From: Acidimicrobiia bacterium
GTDB taxonomy: Bacteria > Acidobacteriota > Vicinamibacteria > Vicinamibacterales > SCN-69-37
Reading direction: 5' to 3'
NCBI GenBank assembly: GCA_016871335.1
Contig: VFZF01000008.1
Location: 89,729-153,728, forward strand
DNA: 64,000 bases
Shown: piece by piece, positions 26,186-34,999 of the stretch
How the letters are laid out: each line of letters begins with the position of its first letter
Position numbering within the stretch: the stretch's first letter is position 1
Position numbers and translations under genes: made by a program
Notes under the pieces: model-generated
The model's input: only the letters and a program-made list of their open reading frames with translations
What the model was told of the DNA's origin: nothing
Database searches by the model: none

Positions 26186-26330
26186 GCCACTGCAGCAGCA
26201 AGGTCGGTGCCAGTTCACAAGGCGCGGAGTGTCTTTATTGGGGGGCCAAAGGAGACAATACTGCTGTTCGAGAAGCAGACCACGCCCAAAGTGTCCCCCA
26301 AGAAAAAACCTCCGTGCCTCCCTGTAAAAT
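26186..26330. other. Intergenic gap with GGAGGCAC-family repeat
   Basis: Between yraN and yajQ nothing resembles a gene. Positions 26303-26330 contain CCTCCGTGCCTCCCTGTAAAA, trimmed here, the same element found inverted at 7387-7547. A run of Gs and Cs (about 26240-26300) has no clear hairpin. Confidence 0.55.
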
Positions 26331-26834
26331 CTATTCTCTGAAGTTCCCGAATTGCAGTTCGATGCCGAAGTCGCCGCCGCGCAGCAACCGGATGGCATGT
26401 TGCAGCTCGTCCTTCGAGCCGGAGGTGACGCGGAGGTGGTCACCCTGGATGGTGACTTGCACCTTCTTCAGCTTCTGGTCCTTCACGAACTTGATGATGT
26501 CGCGGGCCGCGTCCGAGCTGACTCCCTGTTTCAGCTCGACCGTCCGCTTCACCATGCCGCCGCCGATGGGCTCGAGATCACCCAGTTTCAGGTTCTTGGT
26601 CGGGACGCCGCGGCGGTGCAGGCGCGTCTGGACGATTTCCCAGACGGCGTCCATCTTGAAGTTGTCGTCGGCCACCAGCTCGATCAGGTTTTCCTTGGCC
26701 TTTAGCTCGATGGTGGACCTGGAGCCCTTGAAGTCAAAACGCTGGGCCAGCTCCTTTTTGGCCTGATTGATGGCGTTATCGACCTCCTGGAGGTCAACTT
26801 TGGAGGTGATGTCGAAGGAGGGTTGCGAAGCCAT
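26331..26834 (-). CDS. yajQ: YajQ family cyclic-di-GMP-binding protein
   Basis: 167 residues, the usual length. Begins MASQPSFDITSKVDLQEVDN, contains QRFDFKGSRSTIEL and ends with GDFGIELQFGNFRE, all family hallmarks. YajQ proteins bind nucleotides or RNA and in Xanthomonas and Pseudomonas bind c-di-GMP. The ATG at 26834 has no competing start. It follows the broken pbpC gene on the same strand. Confidence 0.95.
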   Translation of the reverse strand: MASQPSFDITSKVDLQEVDNAINQAKKELAQRFDFKGSRSTIELKAKENLIELVADDNFKMDAVWEIVQTRLHRRGVPTKNLKLGDLEPIGGGMVKRTVELKQGVSSDAARDIIKFVKDQKLKKVQVTIQGDHLRVTSGSKDELQHAIRLLRGGDFGIELQFGNFRE

Positions 26835-26855
26835 GTCGTGATCCTACCCCGTGCG

Positions 26856-28174
26856 TTACTTGATGACGATGACCGACTGGGCCTCGCGGCCGTTGGCATC
26901 GACCGCGGTGACGGTGTGCGTGCCTCGGGTGAGTGGCCAGGGCAACGGCTGGTCTCCGAGTGTGGTGCCGATCGGGCGGCCGTTGGTGGACCAGTCCACG
27001 CGGCCGACGGCGCCCTGAGCACGCAGAGGCACGGACTGGAACTCGGGGCGGAGGGTCGGGTCAATCAAATAGGTCGCGCCGGATGGAGGGGAGGCAATCG
27101 TAAGAACGGTGCTCGGTGCTCGGTGCTGTGTGCGGTGCGGGGTGCGAGGTGCTGGGTGCCCGGTGCGGCCCAACTCCGATATTCCTCCGGGTAGACCGTG
27201 AGTACGCCGCGGTCGGTGGCGTGGTGCCAGGTGCAGGTGCGGTCCCCTGCGTCATGCGGGAGGTGCTCGCGGATGCGGGCGGGGCACGCGCTGCCGGCGA
27301 CGAGTCCGGACTCGGCACACAGCGTGATTTCGCGGAGGCCGCCGGGCACGTCGCGGATTGGCGTCTGGTCGAACAGGGGAAGGGCACCGCGCGCGTATTC
27401 AACCGCGGCGAGCATCACGTCGTGGAAGATCGGGCCCGCGCCAGTGACGCCGGTTGAGAAGCGGAGCGGCGTACGGTCAAGGTTGCCGACCCACACGCCC
27501 ACGGTGACGTCGCGGGTGTATCCGATGGTCCAGTTGTCGTGGTACGCCTGCGACGTGCCCGTCTTGACCGCCACGGCAAACGGGAAGTCGAGACTGCCGC
27601 CCTCACCAAACACGTACCGCCTGGCCTCGGGGTCCGACAGGATGTGCGTGATCCAATACCGCGTTCGGTCGGAAAAGACCTCAGAGGTCTTTTCTGCAAA
27701 GAGACTGTAGGCGCGCGCGAGCTCGTCCAGCCGCACTTCGGCGTTGCCGAGGGTGAGGCCGAGTCCGTAGTGGGCGGCGGTCTGTCCCAACGTGGTGAGG
27801 CCCGCGGCGCGAAGGGTGTCGGCCACGGCGGGCACGCCGATGTCGGATGCGAGGGCCACGGCGGGCACATTCTCCGACCCGGCCAGCGCGAGGCGGGCAC
27901 GCAGCGGGCCGCGGAACCGGCCGTCGTAGTTGCGCGGGCTGTAGAGAATGCCGGGTTCGGCCGTTGGGAACGTGCTCGGGACGTCCGCGAGCACTCGGCC
28001 CGGATGCCAGCCTCGTTCAAACGCCGCCGCGTACGTAAACGGTTTCAAGGCAGACCCAGGCTGGCGCGGCGTCATCGCACCATCAATGTCCGAGCCATCC
28101 GTGACCCACGCCCGCCACTCCTGCGTCCGGTTGTCGCGGACGACCACTGACACCTGCCGGGCGCGGTGCGCGTC
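26856..28174 (-). pseudogene. pbpC: Remnant of penicillin-binding protein 1C (pbpC)
   Basis: The transpeptidase part survives in one frame: PGSALKPFTYAAAFE (SxxK), GSENVPAVALA (SxN) and VKTGTSQAYHDNW (KTG), then the Cys-rich junction up to PEEYRSWAA. The C-terminal BiPBP_C domain (LTIASPPSGATYLIDP to DANGREAQSVIVIK) lies in a different frame. The two are separated by a 7-bp repeat array (27108-27168) that shifts the frame. The N-terminal GT51 domain is missing: just upstream of SVVVRDNRTQEWRAWV the sequence switches to an alpha-2-macroglobulin N-terminus. A PBP1C normally has about 750 residues, so this cannot be a complete glycosyltransferase-transpeptidase. Confidence 0.85.
27108..27168 (-). 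repeat. GTGC 7-bp array inside pbpC
   Basis: Nine GTGC-type motifs (TGC at 27110, 27117, 27124, 27131, 27136, 27143, 27150, 27157, 27164) run at 7-bp spacing with one 5-bp step. This equals the ten-motif element seen elsewhere (7,7,7,7,6,7,7,7,7) with 8 bases deleted at the centre. It separates the transpeptidase and BiPBP_C domains and breaks the frame. Confidence 0.85.
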
Positions 28175-28517
28175 CAGCCTCGCTGGTCGCGCTCGCGTCG
28201 ACCGTGACCGTGTAGGTGGTGGCATCCGGCAGCGGTGCGGCCGGGTCCGGGGTGAACAACAACACCGTGGTGCCGGACCAGCGGAACTGTCCGGCGATGC
28301 GTGGCGTGATCGATACCCACGGAACCTGCGGATTCGCCGGTGATCGCCCGAGGGCGATCATCGGCTCCGAGAAGATCAGTCTGATGTCGTTCGCGTCGGA
28401 TCGTTGACCGACGTCGCCTCGAGGGCTGGCCTCGAGGATGGTCAGCGGCGCATTCTGCGCCGAGCTTGCGAACGTTGTCGAGAGGGAGAGCAGAAGGATG
28501 AGGCCAAGCCGGCGCAT
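28175..28517 (-). pseudogene. 5' remnant of an alpha-2-macroglobulin-like gene
   Basis: The first 115 residues carry a signal peptide (MRRLGLILLLSLSTTFASSA) and a Big_5-like domain (LTILEASPRGDVGQ, IRLIFSEPMIALG, TYTVTVDASATSEAGRA). This is how bacterial alpha-2-macroglobulins of the YfhM type begin. At about 28168-28182 the reading abruptly becomes pbpC in another frame. YfhM and pbpC are neighbours in many bacteria, so a single deletion removing most of YfhM and the 5' part of pbpC explains the fusion. The remaining product would be a short exported fragment. Confidence 0.8.
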
Positions 28518-28532
28518 GGCCCCATGTTATGT

Positions 28533-30374
28533 CTACCGCTCGCGCTTGAAGCCGGGCTTCGGCTTCGATTTGAACGCCGGCTTGAATCCACCGGGTTTGC
28601 CGGCGGACTTGAACCCGGCCGACTTGAAGCCAGGTGTGAACCCTCCAGGTTTGCCCGCGCCCGGCTTGAAGCCACCGGGCTTGAAGCCCCCCGGCTTGAA
28701 GCCGCCGGGCTTGAACGTCCGGGGACGCGGCCGTTCTTCCGACGGCTCTCCGGCCGGCATCAGCTTGATGTTCACGGGTGTGCCACGGATCTTCTTGCCC
28801 TTGAGGGCGCCGATGACCGTGTCCACCAGGCCTTCGGCCACATCGACGGTCGAGAACGTCGGGTTGATGCGGATCGCACCGATGCTGCCCGAGTCGATCC
28901 CCGATTCTCCGGCGATGGCGCCGACCAGGTCTCCCGGCCGGACACCGTCTTCGTTCCCCACGCTGAACGCCAGCGTCGTCTTCGGCCCCTCATCACGCCG
29001 CGTGGCCTTCGACTCGCGAGGACTTCTGGACTCCTGGACCGCAGGACTCTTCGACTCTTCCTCCTGCGCCATCGCCACCGCGGCGGCCGCGATGTCGGCC
29101 AGGTCGAAGTCGGCGGCCAGCGACAGGACAAAGGCCTTCGTTTCTTCGAGGCCACCGCCCACGATACGGGCCTGCAGGGCCGCGCGGGTCACGTCAAGCC
29201 GCTTCGCCTTGAGTGCGGCGAGGGTCGGCAGTTCCGCGCGCTCGAGCGTCTGCTTGGTCACCGATTCGATGAACCGCAGGGTGCGCTGCTCGCGGGGATC
29301 CACCAGCGTGATCGCCACACCTTCACGGCCGATGCGGCCCGTGCGGCCGATGCGATGCACGTAGACTTCCGGCGCCGTCGGGATGTCGTAGTTGATGACG
29401 TGTGAGATGTGGTCGATGTCGAGGCCACGCGCAGCCACGTCGGTGGCCACCAGCACATCGGCCTTGCCTTCGCGGATGAGCTGCATCACGCGATCACGCT
29501 GCCGCTGTTCCATGCCGCCGTGCAGGGCCTGCGCCGCATAGCCGTGCGACTTCAGCGTGTCGGTGAGTTCGTCCACCTCCACGCGCGTGCGACAGAAGAT
29601 GATCGCCGACGCGGGATCTTCAAACTCCAGGATGCGATCGAGCGCAAAACTTTTCTGCTGACGCGACACCAGATAGGCGACCTGACGGACACGCGGCATC
29701 TTGCCGGGCGTGCTCTTCTCCGCCTTGATGGTGACGCGTTTGGGGGACTTGAGGTGTTTCTCCGCGATGGCCCCAATACGCGCCGCCATGGTCGCAGCAA
29801 AGAGCGCCGTTTGGCGCGTGGGGGGCGTCGCGGAGAGCAGGGCGTCGAGGTCATCGGCGAAGCCCATGTCGAGCATTTCGTCCGCTTCGTCGAGCACGAG
29901 AATTTCGAGGGCGTCGAGCACCAGCGTCTGCCGCTTCAGGTGGTCGAGCGCGCGGCCGGGGGTGGCCACGACGACATCGGCGCCGCGGCGCAGGGCGCGG
30001 ATCTGCTGGTCCATCGGTGCGCCGCCATACACGGGCACCACGGTCAGCGAGGTCTGCTTGGAGTACTTGTGAATCGCTTCCGCGACCTGCATCGCCAGTT
30101 CACGCGTCGGCACAAGAATCAGCGCGCGCGCCGGTCCGCGTTTCGGGGCATCGCCGTCGAGCAGGCGGTGGAGGAGGGGGAGTGCGAAGGCGGCAGTCTT
30201 GCCTGTGCCCGTGCCGGCCTGACCAATCAGGTCCTTGCCGGTCATCAGCAGCGGAATCGCTTCAGCCTGGATGGGGGTCGCTTCTTCGTAGCCCAGGGCG
30301 GCTACCGCGGCGACCAGTGAATCATTGAGCCCCAGGGAGGGAAACGTCAGCGCTTTTTTGTCAGTATCGGCCAC
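28533..30374 (-). CDS. DEAD-box RNA helicase (CsdA/DeaD-like)
   Basis: 613 residues from GTG 30374. Motifs: Q-motif TPIQAEAIP, Walker A AGTGTGKTAAF, PTRELAMQ, DEADEMLDMGF, motif III FAATMA (usually SAT, here AAT), and helicase C with HRIGRTGRIGR. A DbpA-like RNA-binding domain follows (about 470-560, RPGDLVGAIAGESGIDSGSIG). The tail has repeated FKPGG units, a basic RNA-binding extension. DeaD-type enzymes act in ribosome assembly and mRNA decay, often induced by cold. The replaced serine of SAT may weaken coupling of ATP use to unwinding. Confidence 0.93.
   Translation of the reverse strand: MADTDKKALTFPSLGLNDSLVAAVAALGYEEATPIQAEAIPLLMTGKDLIGQAGTGTGKTAAFALPLLHRLLDGDAPKRGPARALILVPTRELAMQVAEAIHKYSKQTSLTVVPVYGGAPMDQQIRALRRGADVVVATPGRALDHLKRQTLVLDALEILVLDEADEMLDMGFADDLDALLSATPPTRQTALFAATMAARIGAIAEKHLKSPKRVTIKAEKSTPGKMPRVRQVAYLVSRQQKSFALDRILEFEDPASAIIFCRTRVEVDELTDTLKSHGYAAQALHGGMEQRQRDRVMQLIREGKADVLVATDVAARGLDIDHISHVINYDIPTAPEVYVHRIGRTGRIGREGVAITLVDPREQRTLRFIESVTKQTLERAELPTLAALKAKRLDVTRAALQARIVGGGLEETKAFVLSLAADFDLADIAAAAVAMAQEEESKSPAVQESRSPRESKATRRDEGPKTTLAFSVGNEDGVRPGDLVGAIAGESGIDSGSIGAIRINPTFSTVDVAEGLVDTVIGALKGKKIRGTPVNIKLMPAGEPSEERPRPRTFKPGGFKPGGFKPGGFKPGAGKPGGFTPGFKSAGFKSAGKPGGFKPAFKSKPKPGFKRER
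28660..28714 (-). repeat. 15-bp tandem repeats encoding FKPGG
   Basis: Units CCCGGCTTGAAGCCA, CCGGGCTTGAAGCCC, CCCGGCTTGAAGCCG and a fourth partial unit run in frame in the helicase tail. Third positions vary in a way that keeps Lys-Pro-Gly-Gly, so the protein repeat is under selection. Confidence 0.75.
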
Positions 30375-30394
30375 CCGTTGATTGTACGGCACCG

Positions 30395-31756
30395 CTACTC
30401 GTGCCGCAGGGCCTGGATCGGGTCGAGCCGTGCCGCGCGACGGGCAGGGTAGGCCCCGGCGGCCAGGCTCACCAGCAGCGCAAACGCCAGTGAGCCGGCG
30501 ATCAGCCACCAGGGGAGGGAGAACAGGTCGCCAGCCGTGCCCCCCTGGCTCTCGATGTAGACATTCGCACCGAAGTTGATGATCCGGCCGAATCCCCAGC
30601 CGAGCAGCAGGCCGGAGACACCGCCGAGCAGGCCAATCACCGAGGCCTCCACCAGGAAGATCCGACGCACGTCCCCGTCACCGCCGCCAATCGCCTTCAT
30701 GATGCCGATCTCGCGCGTGCGCTCCAGAATCGACATGACCATCGTGTTGACGATGCCGAGTGACGACACGCCGAGCGCGATCGATCCCACGAGGCCGAGG
30801 ATGATGTCGAGCAGCAGAAACGCGCGCTTGGCGCCCTTCAGCGCATCGTTGAGGGAAAACGCGGTGAACCCCATCGCCTTGATCGCGTCCTGCACGTCCT
30901 GCGTGTGCTGCGCACCGTTCACCTTGACGGTGACGGTGGTGTAGCTTCGTGTGCTGGTCGCCGGCTGAAAAATGCTCTGCGGCCCTCCAGCCAGCGACGC
31001 ATGGATTTCGCGCGCCTGCGCCAGTGGAATCATGACGCCGGCAAACCCCGCCGGCGCCCCGGCCGTCGGGTCACGCTCCACGATGCCGGCGATCGTGAAC
31101 GCGCGGTCGACCCGTTGCGCAAACGCCTGCGGCCCCTGGGCCGGGTCGGTGCCGGCGATGGGACCCGAGGCGGCCCAGGAGATGGTGAGCGTGCGACCGA
31201 CGAGGGTCGTGGGATCCGCCGTGCTGATCTGCGCCGCCATTGCGACACTGAGCAGGCACTCGTCGGTGGCGCCCGCCGTGAAGAAGGTGCCGTGCGCCAT
31301 GTCCTGGTAGGCGCCCTCATTACGCGAGGAGTCGGGCACGCCGGCCGCCGACGTGGTGATCTCGCTGCCATCGAGTGAAATCCGGACGGGGATGCGCAGG
31401 TTCGGGAAGACATCGCGCACATGTACCAACTGCGCCAGCCGCGTCAGTGCCTCGTCGTCGAGCGGGACGGCCGGCGCTCCGCCGCCGCGTCCGCCGCGCC
31501 CGCCCCTGCCGCCCATCGGGCCTCCTCGGCCACCGAACGCGGCCAGTGGCCCGCCACCTCCCGTCACGGTGATGCTGTCGAAGACCCCCGACTGCGTGAG
31601 GCGTCCCACCACCTGCTCCTGCAGGCCCACGCCCAGCGACACCATGCCGGCCAGGGACGCGATGCCAATCGCGACCCCCAGCGTGGTCAGCGCGGTGCGC
31701 AGGCGCGACTGACGCAGATTGCGGAAGGCGAGAGCGAGTGTGTCGCGAAACGTCAT
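30395..31756 (-). CDS. MacB/FtsX-type ABC transporter permease
   Basis: 453 residues. One N-terminal membrane segment (RTALTTLGVAIGIASLAGMV), a large periplasmic domain with a Gly/Arg-rich insert (GGRGGPMGGRGGRGG), then three C-terminal helices with SSLGIVNTMVMSILERTREIG. It ends with PIQALRHE, a common MacB-family C-terminus. MacB-type systems move lipoproteins, toxins or peptides, or signal, across the periplasm without a substrate channel in the inner membrane. It overlaps its ATPase gene by 4 bases (ATGA). Confidence 0.9.
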   Translation of the reverse strand: MTFRDTLALAFRNLRQSRLRTALTTLGVAIGIASLAGMVSLGVGLQEQVVGRLTQSGVFDSITVTGGGGPLAAFGGRGGPMGGRGGRGGRGGGAPAVPLDDEALTRLAQLVHVRDVFPNLRIPVRISLDGSEITTSAAGVPDSSRNEGAYQDMAHGTFFTAGATDECLLSVAMAAQISTADPTTLVGRTLTISWAASGPIAGTDPAQGPQAFAQRVDRAFTIAGIVERDPTAGAPAGFAGVMIPLAQAREIHASLAGGPQSIFQPATSTRSYTTVTVKVNGAQHTQDVQDAIKAMGFTAFSLNDALKGAKRAFLLLDIILGLVGSIALGVSSLGIVNTMVMSILERTREIGIMKAIGGGDGDVRRIFLVEASVIGLLGGVSGLLLGWGFGRIINFGANVYIESQGGTAGDLFSLPWWLIAGSLAFALLVSLAAGAYPARRAARLDPIQALRHE

Positions 31757-32433
31757 GCGTCGGTGTCCGAAAGCATGGCGCCGTCGAGCAGTGTCACCGT
31801 CCGCCGTGCGTAGGTGGCAGCCAGCGCTGCGTCGTGTGTGACGAGCAGGATGGTCTTGCCGTCACGGACGTGCAGCGTCTGGATGAGCTGCATGATGTCG
31901 CGGGACGTGCGACTGTCGAGATTGCCGGTGGGTTCGTCGGCCAGAAGCAGCGGTGCATTGTTGGCGAGCGCGCGCGCGACCGCCACGCGTTGTTGTTCGC
32001 CGCCGGAAAGTTCCCTCGGGCGATGGTGCCGGCGATCGCCCAGCCCCATCGCCTCCAGCAATGTGGCGGCGCGGCCCTCGCGCTCGGCCTTCGGCACCCC
32101 GGCAAACATCAGCGCCAGTGCCACGTTCTCCAGCGCCGTCATTGTCGGCACCAGGTTGAAAGACTGGAAGATCATCCCCACCGTGTCGCGCCGATGCACG
32201 CTCAGTTCGTCGCGGGTCAGGCCGGCGAGGTTCCGGCTGCGTACCTCAAGCACGCCGCTGGTGGGCTGGTCGAGACCGCCGATGAGATTGAGCAGGGTGG
32301 ACTTGCCTGACCCCGAGGTGCCGAGCAACGCGACAAAGTCACCCTCGACCATCGACAGGGTCAGGCGGTCGAGGGCTTTCACAAGCGACCGGCCCATCTG
32401 GTAGTGACGGGACAGCTCGACGGTACGCAGCAC
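31753..32433 (-). CDS. ABC transporter ATP-binding protein (MacB/LolD type)
   Basis: 226 residues. Walker [11 protein letters not shown]-loop in IFQSFNLV, signature [15 protein letters not shown], Walker [14 protein letters not shown] and H-loop VTHD are all intact. GTG 32433 lies 3 bases after the stop of the M14 peptidase gene, so these three genes form one operon. It should energise the permease encoded downstream. Confidence 0.92.
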   Translation of the reverse strand: MLRTVELSRHYQMGRSLVKALDRLTLSMVEGDFVALLGTSGSGKSTLLNLIGGLDQPTSGVLEVRSRNLAGLTRDELSVHRRDTVGMIFQSFNLVPTMTALENVALALMFAGVPKAEREGRAATLLEAMGLGDRRHHRPRELSGGEQQRVAVARALANNAPLLLADEPTGNLDSRTSRDIMQLIQTLHVRDGKTILLVTHDAALAATYARRTVTLLDGAMLSDTDA

Positions 32434-32436
32434 AGG

Positions 32437-34263
32437 CTACCGGTAAACCTGGTTCCGCACGCCGGCCGGCGGGGGATCCACAACCACCGCCGGGAATGTC
32501 GTCTGCTTCATCAGCCGGTACATCGGAATTCGCTGTCCCGGCGCACCGCCCCGCCCACCACGCGCGCCCGCTGGCGGCTGCGGATCGTCGGGATCCGGCG
32601 CACCACCAGCGCGACCCGCGCCGCCACCGCGATTGGTTGTGACCTGCAGGAAGTCATCGAGGTAGCCCCACGTCACCAGGTTGTCGTCGGTCTCAGGCTC
32701 GAGGAGGTAGCTGATGAGGTTTGACCGCGCCTGGCCGCTCGGAATGAAGAGCGTGCCTGCCGGCAGCGTCATCTTCTCGGTGCGTTTCTCGGCGGTCACT
32801 TCACGCAGGTACTTGCCCTGGAAGTAGGAGTCGGCGGAGATGCTGGTGGCGTAATAGACCTCCAACTCCACTTCGAGCGGCGCCGTCAGCCGCTGCACGG
32901 TGATCTGGTGGTCGTGCAGCATGGGCACGACCTTGGCCGCCGCGCCGTTCGCCACGAAGTAGCCCCACGGTCGCGTGGTGGATCGCGTCACTTCGTATTC
33001 GAGGAATATGGGCCGGTTGACCTTCTCCCAGGTCGCCGGCGCCGGGGGCTGAGCTGCTGCGCCCGCGGCACCACCCGCTCGGCCCGCCGCACCACCGCCA
33101 CCGCCTGCTCCTCGCCCACCGCCAGCGCCCGCGCGAATCCAGAACTCCTCGTGGCCCTTGTTCGTGACGCGGTATTCGAGCGGCACCTGATCGTTGTCGC
33201 TGTCGTTGTGGCCGCGCGCCGCCGCTGACGACTTCGCGGTGGCGATGACCCGCCTGAGGTCGGCCGTCCGCGTGGCCGCGAAGCGGATGAGTTCACGCTG
33301 GCCGATGTACTGGCCACGCACCTGGTGGCGATACGTCTCGTCACGGGGAATTTCCACCACACGCGTCCCGTTGTCCACTACCCGGTGCGTGCCCGACGGT
33401 GTTTCGAACAGGAAGCCGAGCGTGTTGGCCATCGCCCCGTAGACGTGCTGCTTGCGCGGCTCGACCGACGTCGCCGTCCAGCCGGCCTCGCCATTGACGC
33501 TACCCGGACCCGAGTACCAGAAGCCGTCATAGTTCTCAGCGCGCAGCGCACGGCGGATGGCCGCGATGATCTCGTCGTTGCCGAAATCGACCAGGCCCTT
33601 GTCACCCGCAGGGTTCATGTTGGTCTGGTAGGTGAGCGTGTACGGCGCCGATCCGCCGTGGTGCGTGTCCACCCAGATCTCCGGGTGCCACGCGTTGAGC
33701 AACTGCGTCACGACTGCGGCAATTTCCTGCGACTCGAGCTTCAGGTAATCGCGGTTCATGTCGAAGTTCTGGTCGTTTGTGCGGCGTCGCACTTCGGCGC
33801 CGTCCGGGTTGATCGTCGGCACATTCAGCACCACCACGTCGTCGAGCAGCGGTCGCAGGTCGCCTTGCACGAGGTCGCGCATGATTTCCATGCTGGCGTC
33901 CTTGCCGGCCACTTCATTGCCGTGCACGTTGTTGACGATCAGCACGACGGGTTTGCCGGTGCCGATGATGTCCTCGGGACGATAGATCGGGGGATTCGAG
34001 AGCACGGCCAGCACCACATCACGACCGCCCAGCGTGGTCGTGAGCTTCCTGACGCTCATCAGATTCGACGCCGCGTCGAGTTCATAGACGAACTTCATCA
34101 GCGGGTCGTAGAGCGTGCCGCCCTGGCTGTAGTTCACGACTTCCGCAGGCGTCTGGAGGCGCTGCGCCTGGGCGACAGCCGTGGAGGACCGGTCAAACGC
34201 GTTGAGGCCGACGAGTGCGAGGCCGAGGGCCAGTGAGGAACCGAGGCGCAGGGTGCGAGTCAT
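32437..34263 (-). CDS. Exported M14-family zinc carboxypeptidase
   Basis: 608 residues with a signal peptide (TLRLGSSLALGLALVGLNAF). Zinc ligands HxxE in NNVHGNEVAGKD and a late His in VDTHHGGSAPY mark an M14 metallocarboxypeptidase domain (about 60-330). The C-terminal part is rich in Gly/Ala (GGGRGAGGGGGAAGRAGG) and ends with a domain of unknown role. ATG 34263 precedes the signal peptide; the longer frame is not protein-like. It is divergent from the MscS-like gene and likely co-transcribed with the ABC pair. Confidence 0.85.
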   Translation of the reverse strand: MTRTLRLGSSLALGLALVGLNAFDRSSTAVAQAQRLQTPAEVVNYSQGGTLYDPLMKFVYELDAASNLMSVRKLTTTLGGRDVVLAVLSNPPIYRPEDIIGTGKPVVLIVNNVHGNEVAGKDASMEIMRDLVQGDLRPLLDDVVVLNVPTINPDGAEVRRRTNDQNFDMNRDYLKLESQEIAAVVTQLLNAWHPEIWVDTHHGGSAPYTLTYQTNMNPAGDKGLVDFGNDEIIAAIRRALRAENYDGFWYSGPGSVNGEAGWTATSVEPRKQHVYGAMANTLGFLFETPSGTHRVVDNGTRVVEIPRDETYRHQVRGQYIGQRELIRFAATRTADLRRVIATAKSSAAARGHNDSDNDQVPLEYRVTNKGHEEFWIRAGAGGGRGAGGGGGAAGRAGGAAGAAAQPPAPATWEKVNRPIFLEYEVTRSTTRPWGYFVANGAAAKVVPMLHDHQITVQRLTAPLEVELEVYYATSISADSYFQGKYLREVTAEKRTEKMTLPAGTLFIPSGQARSNLISYLLEPETDDNLVTWGYLDDFLQVTTNRGGGAGRAGGAPDPDDPQPPAGARGGRGGAPGQRIPMYRLMKQTTFPAVVVDPPPAGVRNQVYR

Positions 34264-34300
34264 GCCGCGGATTCTAGCGTACGAGGGCATGTTTGCTACG

Positions 34301-34999
34301 ATGAGCACTGAGGAGACACCCGCACCGATGGACGATACCGCGACGCTGATTGAGTCGCTGCGCCGGCAGGCGGAACGCGCCTGGCATGTCCTGCCGGATA
34401 TCGGACTTGCGCTCGTGCTGCTGGCGGCGGGCTGGCTTGTCGCGCGCCTGGCACGGAAGGCGGCGATCCGGATCCTCAAGGCGATGCGCGTCGACGACAT
34501 GGCCGAGCGCTCCGGTGTCGAGGACTTCCTGGTGCAGGGTGGTGTGCCGTACACCACCGTCACCCTGATCGCCGGGGCCATCTACTGGCTGATTCTCCTC
34601 GGCGTCTTCATTGCGCTCCTGGATGCCCTGGGTGTGCGCGCAGCCGGTGATTTGTTCACGCGGCTTCTCCAGTTCGTACCGAACGTGCTCGTGGCGGCCG
34701 GTATCCTCGTCTTCGGCTCCCTGCTGTCGCGTGTGATTGGCGGTGTCGTGACCAGTTATCTGAGCAACGTCGGCAGCGCTGCAGCCGAACCCGTCGGCGC
34801 GCTGGCCCGATACGCCATGCTGGTGTTTGTGCTCTTCATGGCGGCGGAGCAGGTCGCCATCGGCAGTGCAGTCCTGGTGTCCGCCTTCCAGATTGCCTTT
34901 GCCGCGGTGTGTCTCGCCGCTGCGCTCGCCTTCGGCCTCGGCGGACGCGAGTGGGCGGCCAAGGTCATCGAACGACACACGCGGAAAAATAGTCCCTGA
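34301..34999 (+). CDS. Small membrane protein with MscS-type conserved TM helices
   Basis: About 232 residues, four to five hydrophobic helices (GLALVLLAAGWLVARLARK, TLIAGAIYWLILLGVFIALLDALG, NVLVAAGILVFGSLLSRVIGG, LVFVLFMAAEQVAIG, IAFAAVCLAAALAFGLGGREW). The pattern matches the conserved TM-helix family found in mechanosensitive-channel-like proteins that lack the soluble MscS domain. The ATG at 34328 (MDDTATLIE) with AGGAG 12 bases upstream is an alternative start. It overlaps the next gene (TGATG). Confidence 0.8.
   Translation: MSTEETPAPMDDTATLIESLRRQAERAWHVLPDIGLALVLLAAGWLVARLARKAAIRILKAMRVDDMAERSGVEDFLVQGGVPYTTVTLIAGAIYWLILLGVFIALLDALGVRAAGDLFTRLLQFVPNVLVAAGILVFGSLLSRVIGGVVTSYLSNVGSAAAEPVGALARYAMLVFVLFMAAEQVAIGSAVLVSAFQIAFAAVCLAAALAFGLGGREWAAKVIERHTRKNSP

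Noticed and set aside
26186..26330. Possible reading frame extending yraN upstream
   Set aside because: The extension is rich in Cys/Ser/Arg with no family similarity, and YraN proteins start near MRPLRNRQ.
30395..34263. Antibiotic-export island
   Set aside because: MacB-type ABC pairs are common in this kind of genome; no resistance-specific gene or mobile element is present.
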